Positions 1-7,050 of a stretch of 35,707 nucleotides of DNA are shown piece after piece. A model generated the notes under the pieces. The model was not told the origin of the DNA. It did no database searches and saw only the letters and a program-made list of their open reading frames with translations. This DNA is from an uncultured Slackia sp. (GTDB taxonomy: Bacteria; Actinomycetota; Coriobacteriia; Coriobacteriales; Eggerthellaceae), in assembly GCA_937895975.1 (NCBI GenBank), contig CALBLG010000168.1, positions 1 to 35,707 of the forward strand, given 5' to 3'. The translations under genes and the position numbers were made by a program. Numbering within the stretch: position 1 is the first letter of the stretch; the number at the start of each line of letters is the position of its first letter.

Positions 1-64
1 GCGCGTCGCCTTGCATGCGCCCGAACTGCACTCGCCAGATTGTCGCTCGCTGACTTTTGGTGCG
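1..64. other. Right end of a truncated intergenic structured region
   Basis: No gene is visible here. Positions 43-57 read GCTCGCTGACTTTT. Almost the same string, GCTCGCTGACCTTTT, occurs at 1047-1061 at the end of the nested hairpin downstream of upp. In both places a GTCCC-type palindrome follows within a few tens of bases. The segment GCCAGATTG (33-41) is the reverse complement of CAATCTGGC at 1025-1033. This suggests the window opens inside a second, diverged copy of that intergenic element, but the left half is outside the window. Confidence 0.35.
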
Positions 65-98
65 GAGTGGGACGGGGGGACAGTCCCCCGTCCCACTC
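65..98. repeat. REP-like palindrome 1 (14-bp perfect stem)
   Basis: Positions 65-78 (GAGTGGGACGGGGG) are exactly complementary to 85-98, around the 6-nt loop GACAGT. The GGGAC...GTCCC character is shared with the palindromes at 1093-1116 and 13817-13832. Such GTCCC palindromes resemble REP sequences mobilised in trans by RAYT-type tyrosine transposases. No such transposase is in this window, so that link is inference. Confidence 0.6.
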
Positions 99-163
99 TG
101 GTGCGAATGCGTCTCTGGTGCATTTCGGGTCAAGGGGATGTCTTTGGCTCATCTTTGTTCCGC

Positions 164-200
164 AAGCGTCCCGTTGGCTAATTGCTGGCGGGACGTTTCT
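164..200 (+). terminator. Rho-independent terminator of the gene left of the window
   Basis: The arm AAGCGTCCCG (164-173) pairs with CGGGACGTTT (189-198) with one G-T wobble. Weaker T-G pairs extend the stem inward, and TTTCTTAT follows. It lies upstream of the putative upp -10 box, so it most likely ends a plus-strand transcript entering from the left rather than attenuating upp. Confidence 0.6.
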
Positions 201-210
201 TATGTTGCAG

Positions 211-216
211 TAGAAT
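211..216 (+). promoter_or_regulatory. Putative -10 box for upp
   Basis: TAGAAT lies 30 nt before the upp start codon, just after the terminator at 164-200. I see no good -35 hexamer at 17 bp spacing. The assignment rests on position and the -10 match only. Confidence 0.3.
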
Positions 217-246
217 AGGGCGCAATGTAGATCGAAAGGACCCGAT

Positions 247-897
247 ATGCCCAACGTTACCTTCGACGAAAGCTGCCTTACCGTGCTCGACCATCCGTTG
301 GTCGGCCATAAGATGTCCATCTTGCGCGACGAAGCCACCACGCCCGCGCATTTCCGCAAGCTCGTGCACGAGCTTTCCGCGCTCGAAGCCTACGAGGCCA
401 CGCGCGACTTGCCTACGGTTGACGTGAAGGTGAAAACGCCCATCTGCGAAACCACGGGCGTGCAGCTGAAAGATGACGCGCTTGCCGTGGTTCCCATTCT
501 GCGTGCGGGCATGGGCATGTTGGAAGGCGTTCTTTCGGTGGTGCCGTCGGCTGCAGTGGGCGTGCTGGGCATGGAGCGCAACGAGGAAACCCATGAGCCG
601 CGTTCCTATTACGCTAAGATGCCGCAAGGCATCGAAGACCGCATGGCACTCGTAATCGACCCGATGCTCGCCACGGGTGGCTCGGCGCTTGCCGCCATCA
701 AATACCTGCGTGAGGCCGGCGTGAAAGACATCCGTCTGCTGGTTATGGTTGCCGCTCCCGAAGGTGTGGCCGCCGTGAACGCCGCCGAGCCCGACGTGCA
801 CATTTGGGCCTGCGCGCTGGACGAGTGCCTCAACGATGCCGCTTATATCGTTCCCGGCCTAGGCGACGCCGGCGATCGCATCTTCGGCACCATCTAG
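247..897 (+). CDS. upp: Uracil phosphoribosyltransferase
   Basis: This cytosolic 216-residue enzyme converts uracil and PRPP to UMP and pyrophosphate (pyrimidine salvage). The PRPP-binding loop IDPMLATGGSA lies near residues 137-147. The C-terminal PGLGDAGDRIFGT (about residues 203-215) is the uracil-binding signature of this family. The length is typical for bacterial UPRT. The ATG at 247 is preceded by AAAGGA at a good distance. The gene appears monocistronic: a terminator lies before it and about 290 bp of structured non-coding DNA follows. The next gene, a dCMP deaminase, also serves pyrimidine metabolism, but the gap argues against one tight operon. Confidence 0.96.
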   Translation: MPNVTFDESCLTVLDHPLVGHKMSILRDEATTPAHFRKLVHELSALEAYEATRDLPTVDVKVKTPICETTGVQLKDDALAVVPILRAGMGMLEGVLSVVPSAAVGVLGMERNEETHEPRSYYAKMPQGIEDRMALVIDPMLATGGSALAAIKYLREAGVKDIRLLVMVAAPEGVAAVNAAEPDVHIWACALDECLNDAAYIVPGLGDAGDRIFGTI

Positions 898-904
898 GCT
901 GCTA

Positions 905-936
905 GGTTGCGCCGTTCTGTCGAACGGCGCTAACCG
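905..936 (+). other. Hairpin downstream of upp
   Basis: GCGCCGTTC (909-917) and GAACGGCGC (922-930) form a perfect 9-bp stem around TGTC. Flanking GGTT and AACC can extend it across a bulged T. No T-tract follows, so it is at best a weak terminator or an mRNA 3'-end stabiliser for upp. Confidence 0.45.
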
Positions 937-946
937 CCGACGTTGC

Positions 947-1063
947 GCGCGGGCCGAGCACACCATCTTGCCCCTTACTGCATGGCGCGGCGCGTACCGA
1001 AGTACGCTTGGCCATACGGCGGGGCAATCTGGCGTACCGGGCCCGCGCTCGCTGACCTTTTTT
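947..1063 (+). repeat. Nested multi-helix intergenic hairpin element
   Basis: A single axis of successive helices can form. Outer helix: GCGCGGGCC (947-955) with GGCCCGCGC (1040-1048). Then CCA (963-965) with TGG (1030-1032), a 2x2 internal loop, and TTGCCCC (968-974) with GGGGCAA (1021-1027). Then ATGGC (982-986) with GCCAT (1011-1015). The apical hairpin is GCGTAC-CGAA-GTACGC (992-1007). T6 follows at 1058-1063. It may act as an elaborate terminator for upp, but the extra helices and the partial echo at 1-57 suggest a repeated element. Confidence 0.55.
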
Positions 1064-1092
1064 GCGGATGAGCCTCGTTATAGGTTAGAGTA

Positions 1093-1116
1093 GGACAGGG
1101 GAATTGTCCCCTGTCC
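1093..1116. repeat. REP-like palindrome 2 (10-bp perfect stem)
   Basis: GGACAGGGGA (1093-1102) and TCCCCTGTCC (1107-1116) pair perfectly around ATTG. It has the same GGGAC/GTCCC flavour as the palindrome at 65-98. Both lie shortly after a GCTCGCTGAC-T(n) end. Confidence 0.6.
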
Positions 1117-1189
1117 CATATGGAGTTTGAGTACCGGCTTCCCATTCCGATCAGTTAAGACCCGCCCGAAGCGGACATGGGGAGCAGGC

Positions 1190-1681
1190 ATGCGAACGGA
1201 CGAAACGGAAAGACTATTTATGCGCGATACGCAACGACCCAGTTGGGACGAATACTTTCTGAAGCTGGCCTTCGAGGTCTCGAAGCGCTCGACCTGCTTG
1301 CGCCGCGCGGTGGGGGCCATCATCGTGAAAGACCGCCGCATTCTGGCTACGGGCTACAACGGCGTGCCCTCGGGGCTGCAGCATTGTGAAGAAACTGGGT
1401 GCCTGCGCCAGCAGCTTGGCGTGCCCAGCGGTCAGCGCCACGAAATTTGCCGTGGCTTGCATGCCGAGCAAAACGCCATCATCCAGGCGGCGCGCTACGG
1501 CATCGATATCGACGGCTCGTCGATTTATATCACCACCGAGCCGTGCTCGGTATGCGCGAAGATGCTCATCAACGCGGGTATCAAAGAAATCGTCTTCGCC
1601 ACCGCATATCCCGACAAGCTTTCCGAGGAAATGCTCGGCGAAACAGACATTCTTATTCGCTGCGTAGAATATTCTGAATAG
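1190..1681 (+). CDS. Deoxycytidylate (dCMP) deaminase, ComEB/Dcd family
   Basis: This 163-residue cytidine/deoxycytidylate deaminase-fold enzyme is predicted to deaminate dCMP to dUMP for thymidylate synthesis. The zinc site is complete: His91-Ala-Glu93 (HAEQNAI) and Pro118-Cys119-x-x-Cys122 (PCSVC). I chose the ATG at 1190 because GGGGAG (1179-1184) lies 5 nt upstream. The frame stays open to a TTG at 1127, but that start lacks a ribosome site and adds unconserved residues. A later ATG at 1220 is less well supported. The long Cys-containing insert between residues about 60 and 88 (EETGCLRQQL, HEICRG) is normal for dCMP deaminases and separates them from plain cytidine deaminases. ComEB is the competence-operon homologue, and nothing here suggests competence. 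Confidence 0.9.
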   Translation: MRTDETERLFMRDTQRPSWDEYFLKLAFEVSKRSTCLRRAVGAIIVKDRRILATGYNGVPSGLQHCEETGCLRQQLGVPSGQRHEICRGLHAEQNAIIQAARYGIDIDGSSIYITTEPCSVCAKMLINAGIKEIVFATAYPDKLSEEMLGETDILIRCVEYSE

Positions 1682-1795
1682 AAAATAGTCGTATGCATCA
1701 GATTCGTTGATAGGTTACGTGCCGCTTACGCGTTTTTTTCAACTTTTCAACGCTTCATGCATATATGCGCGAAGTTCTTTGTTAAGGTAGCGATT

Positions 1796-1820
1796 GTTTG
1801 CCACCGGGAAGGTAGCAAAC
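1796..1820 (+). promoter_or_regulatory. Hairpin in the 5' leader of the ATP synthase operon
   Basis: GTTTGCCACC (1796-1805) and GGTAGCAAAC (1811-1820) form a 9-bp stem with one internal mismatch around GGGAA. It lies about 33 nt before the first start codon of the operon. The 1682-1852 gap otherwise holds an AT-rich stretch with a T7 run (1734-1740) and the small palindrome GCATATATGC (1759-1768). I cannot place a convincing promoter. Confidence 0.4.
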
Positions 1821-1852
1821 GAAGGCTCGAGTAGAGGAGTGAACACCGCAAT

Positions 1853-2143
1853 ATGCTCATCGTTTTGGGGATTCTGACCGGGGTCCTGGGATTTCTGCCA
1901 CTGTTCCTTTCTTTGAGGCTATCGCGTCGTTCTACTTCCATGCATGCGCTCACCATTGGCCTGTATGGCCTTGCCGGCGTTGCAATCTCTCTGGTCATAT
2001 TGATCGCGGGGCTCATTGCCTGCGCGATGCTCGCGCGCGACGGGCTGGTTGGCTACGTCGTCGCCGAAGGCGTCGTGTTTCTGGGCTGCACCATCGCGTT
2101 CGTCGTGTACAAGAACGTTCTTGCCAAGCGCAAGCGCGTTTAA
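1853..2143 (+). CDS. Small three-helix membrane protein at the head of the ATP synthase operon
   Basis: This 96-residue, very hydrophobic protein has about three transmembrane stretches (roughly 1-20, 31-58 and 64-86) and a basic C-terminus ending KRKRV. It lies 27 bp before atpB in the same direction. That is the position occupied in other bacteria by atpI or a similar small membrane protein that aids c-ring assembly or magnesium handling. I do not recognise the atpI sequence itself, so the functional link is positional. A GAGG-type ribosome site (1834-1839) lies somewhat far from the ATG. Confidence 0.7.
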   Translation: MLIVLGILTGVLGFLPLFLSLRLSRRSTSMHALTIGLYGLAGVAISLVILIAGLIACAMLARDGLVGYVVAEGVVFLGCTIAFVVYKNVLAKRKRV

Positions 2144-2170
2144 GTGTTCAAAAGGTAAGGAAGGATACAT

Positions 2171-2974
2171 ATGGACGGTCTCGCAACCGCTCTCGGAAAC
2201 TTCGTCGAGGAAGCGCAAGGCCTCTCGGCCCAGTTCGATCCTCAGGTGGTTTTCTACATCGGCCCCTGGGGCGTCACGCAGTACATTGTGTGGCTGTTCA
2301 TCGCTCTGGCCATCACCTTCGCCGTGGTGCTTGGCGCTGCGAAGAAAGTCAAGCTGGTTCCCACCGGCAAGTTCGCGAATATGGTTGAGTACGGCTACGA
2401 GTTCGTGAACAAGTCCATCGCCGAAGACGTCATCGGCGAAGGCTTCAAGAAGCATGTGCCGTTCTTGGCCACGATGTTCTTCTTCATCCTGGTCTGCAAC
2501 ATCTTGGGCCTGGTTCCTGGCTTCAAGACGTCCACGGGCGCCATTTCGTGCACCTGGGCTTTGGCTGTCATCTCGTTCGTGTACTTCAACTTCTATGGCT
2601 TGAAGACGTTCGGTTTCCTGCAGTACTTCAAGAACCTCTGCCCGGCAGGCGTTCCTGGTCCCATGAAGCCGGTCATCTGGTTCCTCGAACTGTTCTCGAT
2701 GGTCATCCGCGTCCTCACGCTGGCCGTCCGACTTTACGGCAACATGCTCGCCGGCCACATGATGCTGGCCATCTTCGGCATTGCCACCACCTGCTTCATC
2801 CAGACCGCGCTGTTCTCTGGTTCCATGGACCTGATCGCCGGCCTGCCCTCTATCGCATGGTTCGCCCTGCTTTGCGTCATGTATGCCCTCGAGTGCTTGG
2901 TTGCGTTCATCCAGGCGTTCGTTTTCGCCATCCTGTCGGCCTCGTACGTGTCCACCGCGGTGCACGCGCACTAG
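2171..2974 (+). CDS. atpB: F1Fo ATP synthase subunit a
   Basis: This 267-residue integral membrane stator subunit forms the two proton half-channels against the c-ring. The essential arginine is Arg187 in LAVRLYGNMLAGH. Helices fall near 36-56, 98-116, 127-148, 172-192, 195-215 and 226-262. The residue five after NMLAG is His196, where E. coli has Glu219, and Glu241 (ALECLVAF) occupies the region of E. coli His245. The proton-channel His/Glu pair is therefore swapped, as in many non-enterobacterial and mitochondrial enzymes. AAGGAAGGA precedes the ATG. A 161-bp gap separates it from atpE. Confidence 0.96.
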   Translation: MDGLATALGNFVEEAQGLSAQFDPQVVFYIGPWGVTQYIVWLFIALAITFAVVLGAAKKVKLVPTGKFANMVEYGYEFVNKSIAEDVIGEGFKKHVPFLATMFFFILVCNILGLVPGFKTSTGAISCTWALAVISFVYFNFYGLKTFGFLQYFKNLCPAGVPGPMKPVIWFLELFSMVIRVLTLAVRLYGNMLAGHMMLAIFGIATTCFIQTALFSGSMDLIAGLPSIAWFALLCVMYALECLVAFIQAFVFAILSASYVSTAVHAH

Positions 2975-3135
2975 CCGCCAGCTAACGAAGGCATCGACCG
3001 TCGCGTCGTTAAACCGTCCGCCGCGCGTGGCGCACACGCACAACTATGGTGTTGCAGCTGCACCCCTCAGCTGAGCAATATTGGATGTTGCCCCGACGCG
3101 ACCAAGATGTGAGGGGCACGACAAAGGAGGAAACT
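2975..3135 (+). promoter_or_regulatory. atpB-atpE intergenic leader
   Basis: Long spacing within an atp operon is unusual next to the tight packing of the later genes. A hairpin TGCCCC (3089-3094) / GGGGCA (3113-3118) lies just upstream of the strong AAAGGAGG site of atpE, and an AGCTG/CAGCT hairpin lies before that. The c subunit is needed in about ten or more copies per complex. In E. coli the atpE leader raises translation, and a similar role is plausible here but inferred. Confidence 0.35.
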
Positions 3136-3354
3136 GTGGAAATCACGCTCGCGCTCGCCGCACTGAAGGTCGTCGGCTACGGCCTGGCCGCCATCGGCCC
3201 CGGCATCGGCATCGGCATCGCCACCTACGGCCTTTGCACCGCTGCTGCCCGCCAGCCCGAGATGAAGGGTCAGCTCATGGGCTACTTCTTCATCGGCGCT
3301 GCTATGTCTGAGGCACTGGCTCTGCTCGGCTTGGTTCTGTTCTTCATCGGCTAA
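3136..3354 (+). CDS. atpE: F1Fo ATP synthase subunit c
   Basis: This 72-residue two-helix proteolipid forms the rotor ring. Helix 1 carries the glycine-rich packing motif GPGIGIGIATYG (21-32). The polar loop is ARQPE (38-42). The ion-carrying carboxylate in helix 2 is Glu59 (GAAMSEALALLG). The positions after Glu59 are Ala and Leu, not the Ser/Thr of sodium-type rings, so the ring should be proton-coupled. The start is GTG at 3136, 5 nt after AAAGGAGG. Upstream ATGs in frame would add a non-homologous tail. Confidence 0.95.
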   Translation: MEITLALAALKVVGYGLAAIGPGIGIGIATYGLCTAAARQPEMKGQLMGYFFIGAAMSEALALLGLVLFFIG

Positions 3355-3405
3355 TCACGCTCGATTCACTGCATGATTACTAAGAAAGAACAGGAGGCAA
3401 GCGAG

Positions 3406-4014
3406 TTGAAGCATTTCAACAAGGCAGCCGGCAAGCTCGGCGCCGTGGCGATGACCGCCGGCGCAGTTGCTCTGTCGTGCCCGTCGTATGCATTCGCTTC
3501 CCAGGGCGGTGGCATCGAAGCCATTCTCCCCGAGATGAGCGAATTCATCCCCATGCTCGTCGCCTTCATTATTCTGTGGATCGTCCTGGCCAAGTTCGGC
3601 TGGCCCGTCTTCGACAAGATGCTCGAGAAGCGCGCGAATACCATTCGCGACGATCTCAAGAATGCTGAAGAAGCTCGCCAGGAAAGCGAACGCGTGCTTG
3701 CTGAGTATCAGCAGCAGCTCGCCGAGGCCAAGGTCCAGGCTTCCAAGATCGTCGCCGACGCCAAGAAGGCCGGCGAGGACGTGAAGGCCGACATCACCGC
3801 CAAGGCGCAGGCTGAAGCCGCCGGCATGATCGAGAAGGCCCATGCGGCCATCGAGGCAGAGAAGAAGGCCGCCATCGCCGACCTTCAGGGCTCTGTCGCC
3901 GACCTCTCGGTTGAAGTTGCGGCCAAGCTCATCGGCAACGACCTTTCCGATGACGAGCATCGCAAGATGATCGAGCGCTACGTCGCAGAGGCAGGTAGCT
4001 TCAATGCCAAATAA
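3406..4014 (+). CDS. atpF: F1Fo ATP synthase subunit b with N-terminal signal-like extension
   Basis: This 202-residue peripheral-stalk subunit has a membrane anchor near residues 47-66 (FIPMLVAFIILWIVLAKFGW) and then a long Ala/Glu/Lys-rich coiled coil that reaches subunit delta. I prefer the TTG at 3406, 8 nt after AGGAGG (3392-3397). The ATG at 3373 lacks a ribosome site and would add 11 residues. Before the anchor the protein has a second hydrophobic segment shaped like a signal peptide: basic MKHFNKAAGK, hydrophobic 11-24, and the SPase I-like site YAFA-SQ (28-33). Most b subunits start directly with the anchor helix. The 3' end overlaps atpH by 11 nt. Confidence 0.93.
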   Translation: MKHFNKAAGKLGAVAMTAGAVALSCPSYAFASQGGGIEAILPEMSEFIPMLVAFIILWIVLAKFGWPVFDKMLEKRANTIRDDLKNAEEARQESERVLAEYQQQLAEAKVQASKIVADAKKAGEDVKADITAKAQAEAAGMIEKAHAAIEAEKKAAIADLQGSVADLSVEVAAKLIGNDLSDDEHRKMIERYVAEAGSFNAK

Positions 4015-4582
4015 TCGACTGCTCGCAAAAGAAGAGGTCGCGACCTATTCCAGCATGCTTCTTGACGCCGCCTTCAACGAGGGCGGGGAAGAGCGCGTGC
4101 TCGAGGTTCGCGAGCAGCTGGACTTCGTGCTTCGCACCTACCGCGGCAACGCGGACCTGCGCGAGGCGCTTGGAAATCCGGCGTACTCCCCTGAGCAGCG
4201 ACACACGTTGGCCGTCAACGTGTTCGATGGTATCGATCCTTTGGCCGTCAGCGTTATCGCTGTCATGGCTGAGCGTGGCGACCTCGACAAGCTTTCCGGC
4301 ACCGTGAACGCATTCCGCGACGCGGCCGAGGCAAAGCTCGGCGTTGCGATTGTCGAAGTCACCACCGTGGTGGCACTCGACGATCACCTGCGCCAGGTCA
4401 TCACCGAGAAGCTCTCTGCCGATTTGGGTAAGAAGGTCGTGCTGCGCGAGCACATCGATCCTTCCATTCTGGGCGGCATCATCATGAGCACTAATGGTAA
4501 ACGCATCGACGCGAGCGTCGCTTCCGAATTGGAGCACACGCGCGCCGTGCTGAAAGAAGAAAACGATGGAGGTGAATGCTAG
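4004..4582 (+). CDS. atpH: F1Fo ATP synthase subunit delta
   Basis: This 192-residue OSCP-type subunit joins the top of F1 to the b stalk. The helical N-terminal domain covers about residues 1-110. The C-terminal region includes the family motif ILGGIIMSTNGKRIDAS (about 155-171). It overlaps atpF by 11 nt at its start. Its stop TAG (4580-4582) shares a base with the GTG start of atpA, so translation is probably coupled across the junction. Confidence 0.93.
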   Translation: MPNNRLLAKEEVATYSSMLLDAAFNEGGEERVLEVREQLDFVLRTYRGNADLREALGNPAYSPEQRHTLAVNVFDGIDPLAVSVIAVMAERGDLDKLSGTVNAFRDAAEAKLGVAIVEVTTVVALDDHLRQVITEKLSADLGKKVVLREHIDPSILGGIIMSTNGKRIDASVASELEHTRAVLKEENDGGEC

Positions 4583-6141
4583 TGACTGAAATCACCGCGA
4601 AGTCCATTGACGAAGCGCTGCGCAAGCAGCTGGAGTCTCTTGACACGAGCGTGGACGCACGCGAGGTCGGTACGGTCGTCCAGGTTGGCGACGGTATTGC
4701 TCGCGTCGACGGCTTGAAGGGCGCCATGGCTGGCGAGCTTCTCGAGTTCATCGGAGAGGGCGGCAAAACCGTGTACGGTTTGGCTCAGAACCTCGAAGAG
4801 GAGGAAGTCGGCGCCGTGCTCCTCGGCGATGTCACGGCAATCCGCGAGAACGATCAGGTTCGCACCACCGGCAAGATCATGGAAGTGCCTTCGGGCAAGG
4901 GCCTGCTCGGCCGCGTTGTGAACCCGCTTGGCATGCCTATCGACGGCAAAGGCCCCATTCAGGCCGAGGGCTATCGCCCCGTCGAGTTCAAGGCTCCCGG
5001 CGTTATCAGCCGCAAGCCTGTGCATGAGCCCATGCAGACCGGCATCATCGCAGTTGACTCGATGATTCCTATCGGCCGCGGCCAGCGCGAGCTCATCATT
5101 GGCGACCGCCAGACCGGCAAGACCGCTATTGCGATCGACGCCATCATCAACCAGAAGAACAACGACATGATCTGCATCTATGTCGCTGTCGGCCAGAAGG
5201 CCTCCACGGTTGCTGGCATCATGGAAACGCTCGAGAAGTACGGCGTTATGGACAAGACGATCATCGTCGCCGCCACCGCCGCCGACTCGGCGCCGTTGCA
5301 GTACATCGCTCCTATGGCCGGTGCTGCAATGGGCGAGTTCTTCGTCTACAACGGCGAAGACGGCAAGCCCGCTGGTCCCGAGAATCCGGGTCGTCACGTG
5401 CTTATCACGTATGACGACCTGACGAAACAGGCTGTGGCCTATCGTCAGATGTCGCTTACCCTGCGTCGCCCGCCGGGACGCGAAGCTTACCCCGGCGACA
5501 TCTTCTATCTGCATTCTCGCCTGCTCGAGCGTGCTGTGAAGATGAACGAGGAGTACGGCCTCGGTTCCATGACGGCTCTGCCGATCATCGAGACGCAGGC
5601 AGGCGACGTGTCTGCATACATCCCGACCAACGTGATTTCTATTACTGACGGTCAGATCTACCTGCAGACCGACCTGTTCTATCAGGGTCAGCGCCCCGCT
5701 GTCGACGTCGGCATTTCGGTGTCCCGCGTTGGCGGTTCTGCGCAGACCAAGGCCGTCAAATCGGTTTCCGGTACTCTGCGCCTCGACCTTGCGGCTTATC
5801 GCGAGTTGAAGGCGTTCACCCAGTTCGGCTCAGACCTGGACAAGTCTACCCAGGATCAGTTGAACCGCGGCGCCCGCATGACCGAGCTGCTGAAGCAGGG
5901 CCGCTACAACCCGCTTTCCTTTGAGGAAGAGGCTGTGGCTGTCTATGCTGGCGGCAAGGGCTTCCTGGACGACGTGCCGGTCGCCGATGTCGTGCGCTTC
6001 CGTGACGAACTCATCGAGTTCCTGCGCGCAAGCCACGCTGACGTGCTGAAGAAGATTCACGACGATGCGAAATTCACCCCTGAGAGCGAAGAGAAGCTGA
6101 ACGCTGCCATCGACGCTTTCAAGGCGCAATTCGTGGCGTAA
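4582..6141 (+). CDS. atpA: F1Fo ATP synthase subunit alpha
   Basis: This 519-residue nucleotide-binding F1 subunit has a Walker A at residues 174-181 (GDRQTGKT). The VisitSRVGGSAQ-like region (ISVSRVGGSAQTKA) and the arginine-finger region are present. The start is GTG at 4582, 9 nt after GGAGG (4568-4572) and overlapping the atpH stop as TAGTG. The ATG at 4576 is only 3 nt from GGAGG. The N-terminal ITAKSIDEALRKQL helix binds delta. No defect is visible. Confidence 0.96.
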   Translation: MTEITAKSIDEALRKQLESLDTSVDAREVGTVVQVGDGIARVDGLKGAMAGELLEFIGEGGKTVYGLAQNLEEEEVGAVLLGDVTAIRENDQVRTTGKIMEVPSGKGLLGRVVNPLGMPIDGKGPIQAEGYRPVEFKAPGVISRKPVHEPMQTGIIAVDSMIPIGRGQRELIIGDRQTGKTAIAIDAIINQKNNDMICIYVAVGQKASTVAGIMETLEKYGVMDKTIIVAATAADSAPLQYIAPMAGAAMGEFFVYNGEDGKPAGPENPGRHVLITYDDLTKQAVAYRQMSLTLRRPPGREAYPGDIFYLHSRLLERAVKMNEEYGLGSMTALPIIETQAGDVSAYIPTNVISITDGQIYLQTDLFYQGQRPAVDVGISVSRVGGSAQTKAVKSVSGTLRLDLAAYRELKAFTQFGSDLDKSTQDQLNRGARMTELLKQGRYNPLSFEEEAVAVYAGGKGFLDDVPVADVVRFRDELIEFLRASHADVLKKIHDDAKFTPESEEKLNAAIDAFKAQFVA

Positions 6142-6153
6142 GGAAGGCCCAAC

Positions 6154-7050
6154 ATGCCTAACCTGCACGACATTGAAAAGCGCATCAAGTCGGTTTCTTC
6201 GACGAAGCAGATTACGCGCACCATGGAGATGGTTGCAGGCGCCAAGGTCAAATACGCCACCGAGCGCATTCAGACCGCAGCCCCGTACGCCGACTCCATG
6301 ACCGAGATGCTGCAAGGCGTCGCGGCGCGCGTGCAGGCCAGCGAGAACCCCTTGCTGGAAAAGCGTGAGAGCGTGAAGCGTATCCTGTGTGTGGCCGTGG
6401 TCTCCGACCGCGGCCTCGCAGGCGGCTTCAACTCGAACGTCCTGCGCACCGTCGAAAAGACGATTCGCGCGAAAAAGGCGCAGGGTGTCGAGGTGGACGT
6501 TATCGCCTGCGGCAAGAAGGCCGGTGGCTTCTTCAAGTTCCGCGGCGTGACGCCGGTTCTTGATTTCAAGGACTTGTCCGCCGATCCGACGTTTGAAGAG
6601 GCGAGCCAGATTGCCGATTACGCCGTCAAGGCGTATGAGGAAGGTTCCGTCGACGAGGTCGTTCTGGTGTACAACCACTGCAAGAACGCGGCCGAGCAGG
6701 TGCTCCGCGAGGATGTCATTCTGCCGGTCGATACCGAGGCTGTCGTTGCTGCGGCCGCCGAGGAAACCTCCGAGAACGGCGAGGTTGCCGCGAGCGTCGA
6801 GTTCGAGCCCGAACCCGCCGATGTGCTCGCGCGTCTTCTGCCCGCTTACCTGCGCACGTCGATTTACCATGCGTTGATCGACTCCGCTGCCGGCGAGCAG
6901 GCCGCACGCCGCACGGCAATGCACTCGGCTACCGAGAACGCCAACGAGATGGTGGAAACGCTGTCGAGAGTGTATAACCGCGTACGTCAAGGCGCCATCA
7001 CCACAGAGATCTCCGAGATCGTTGGTGGCGCTGCAGCTTTGGAGGATTAA
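6154..7050 (+). CDS. atpG: F1Fo ATP synthase subunit gamma
   Basis: This 298-residue rotor shaft connects the c-ring to the catalytic hexamer. The N-terminal helix (MPNLHDIEKRIKSVSSTKQI) and C-terminal helix (SRVYNRVRQGAITTEISEIV) form the coiled-coil axle. An acidic/Ala-rich insertion (about residues 192-220) is a variable loop with no clear homologue that I know. AAGGAAGG precedes the ATG. The TAA stop abuts the atpD ATG directly. Confidence 0.95.
   Translation: MPNLHDIEKRIKSVSSTKQITRTMEMVAGAKVKYATERIQTAAPYADSMTEMLQGVAARVQASENPLLEKRESVKRILCVAVVSDRGLAGGFNSNVLRTVEKTIRAKKAQGVEVDVIACGKKAGGFFKFRGVTPVLDFKDLSADPTFEEASQIADYAVKAYEEGSVDEVVLVYNHCKNAAEQVLREDVILPVDTEAVVAAAAEETSENGEVAASVEFEPEPADVLARLLPAYLRTSIYHALIDSAAGEQAARRTAMHSATENANEMVETLSRVYNRVRQGAITTEISEIVGGAAALED

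Noticed and set aside
1127..1189. N-terminal extension of the dCMP deaminase from TTG 1127
   Set aside because: It begins close to the REP-like palindrome without a ribosome site. The ATG at 1190 has GGGGAG 5 nt upstream and fits the family start.
3136..3354. Sodium-coupled c-ring
   Set aside because: Glu59 is followed by Ala and Leu rather than the Ser/Thr sodium ligands, so proton coupling is the better reading.
3373..3405. ATG at 3373 as atpF start
   Set aside because: It has no ribosome site, while the TTG at 3406 has AGGAGG at ideal spacing and begins a clean signal-like segment.
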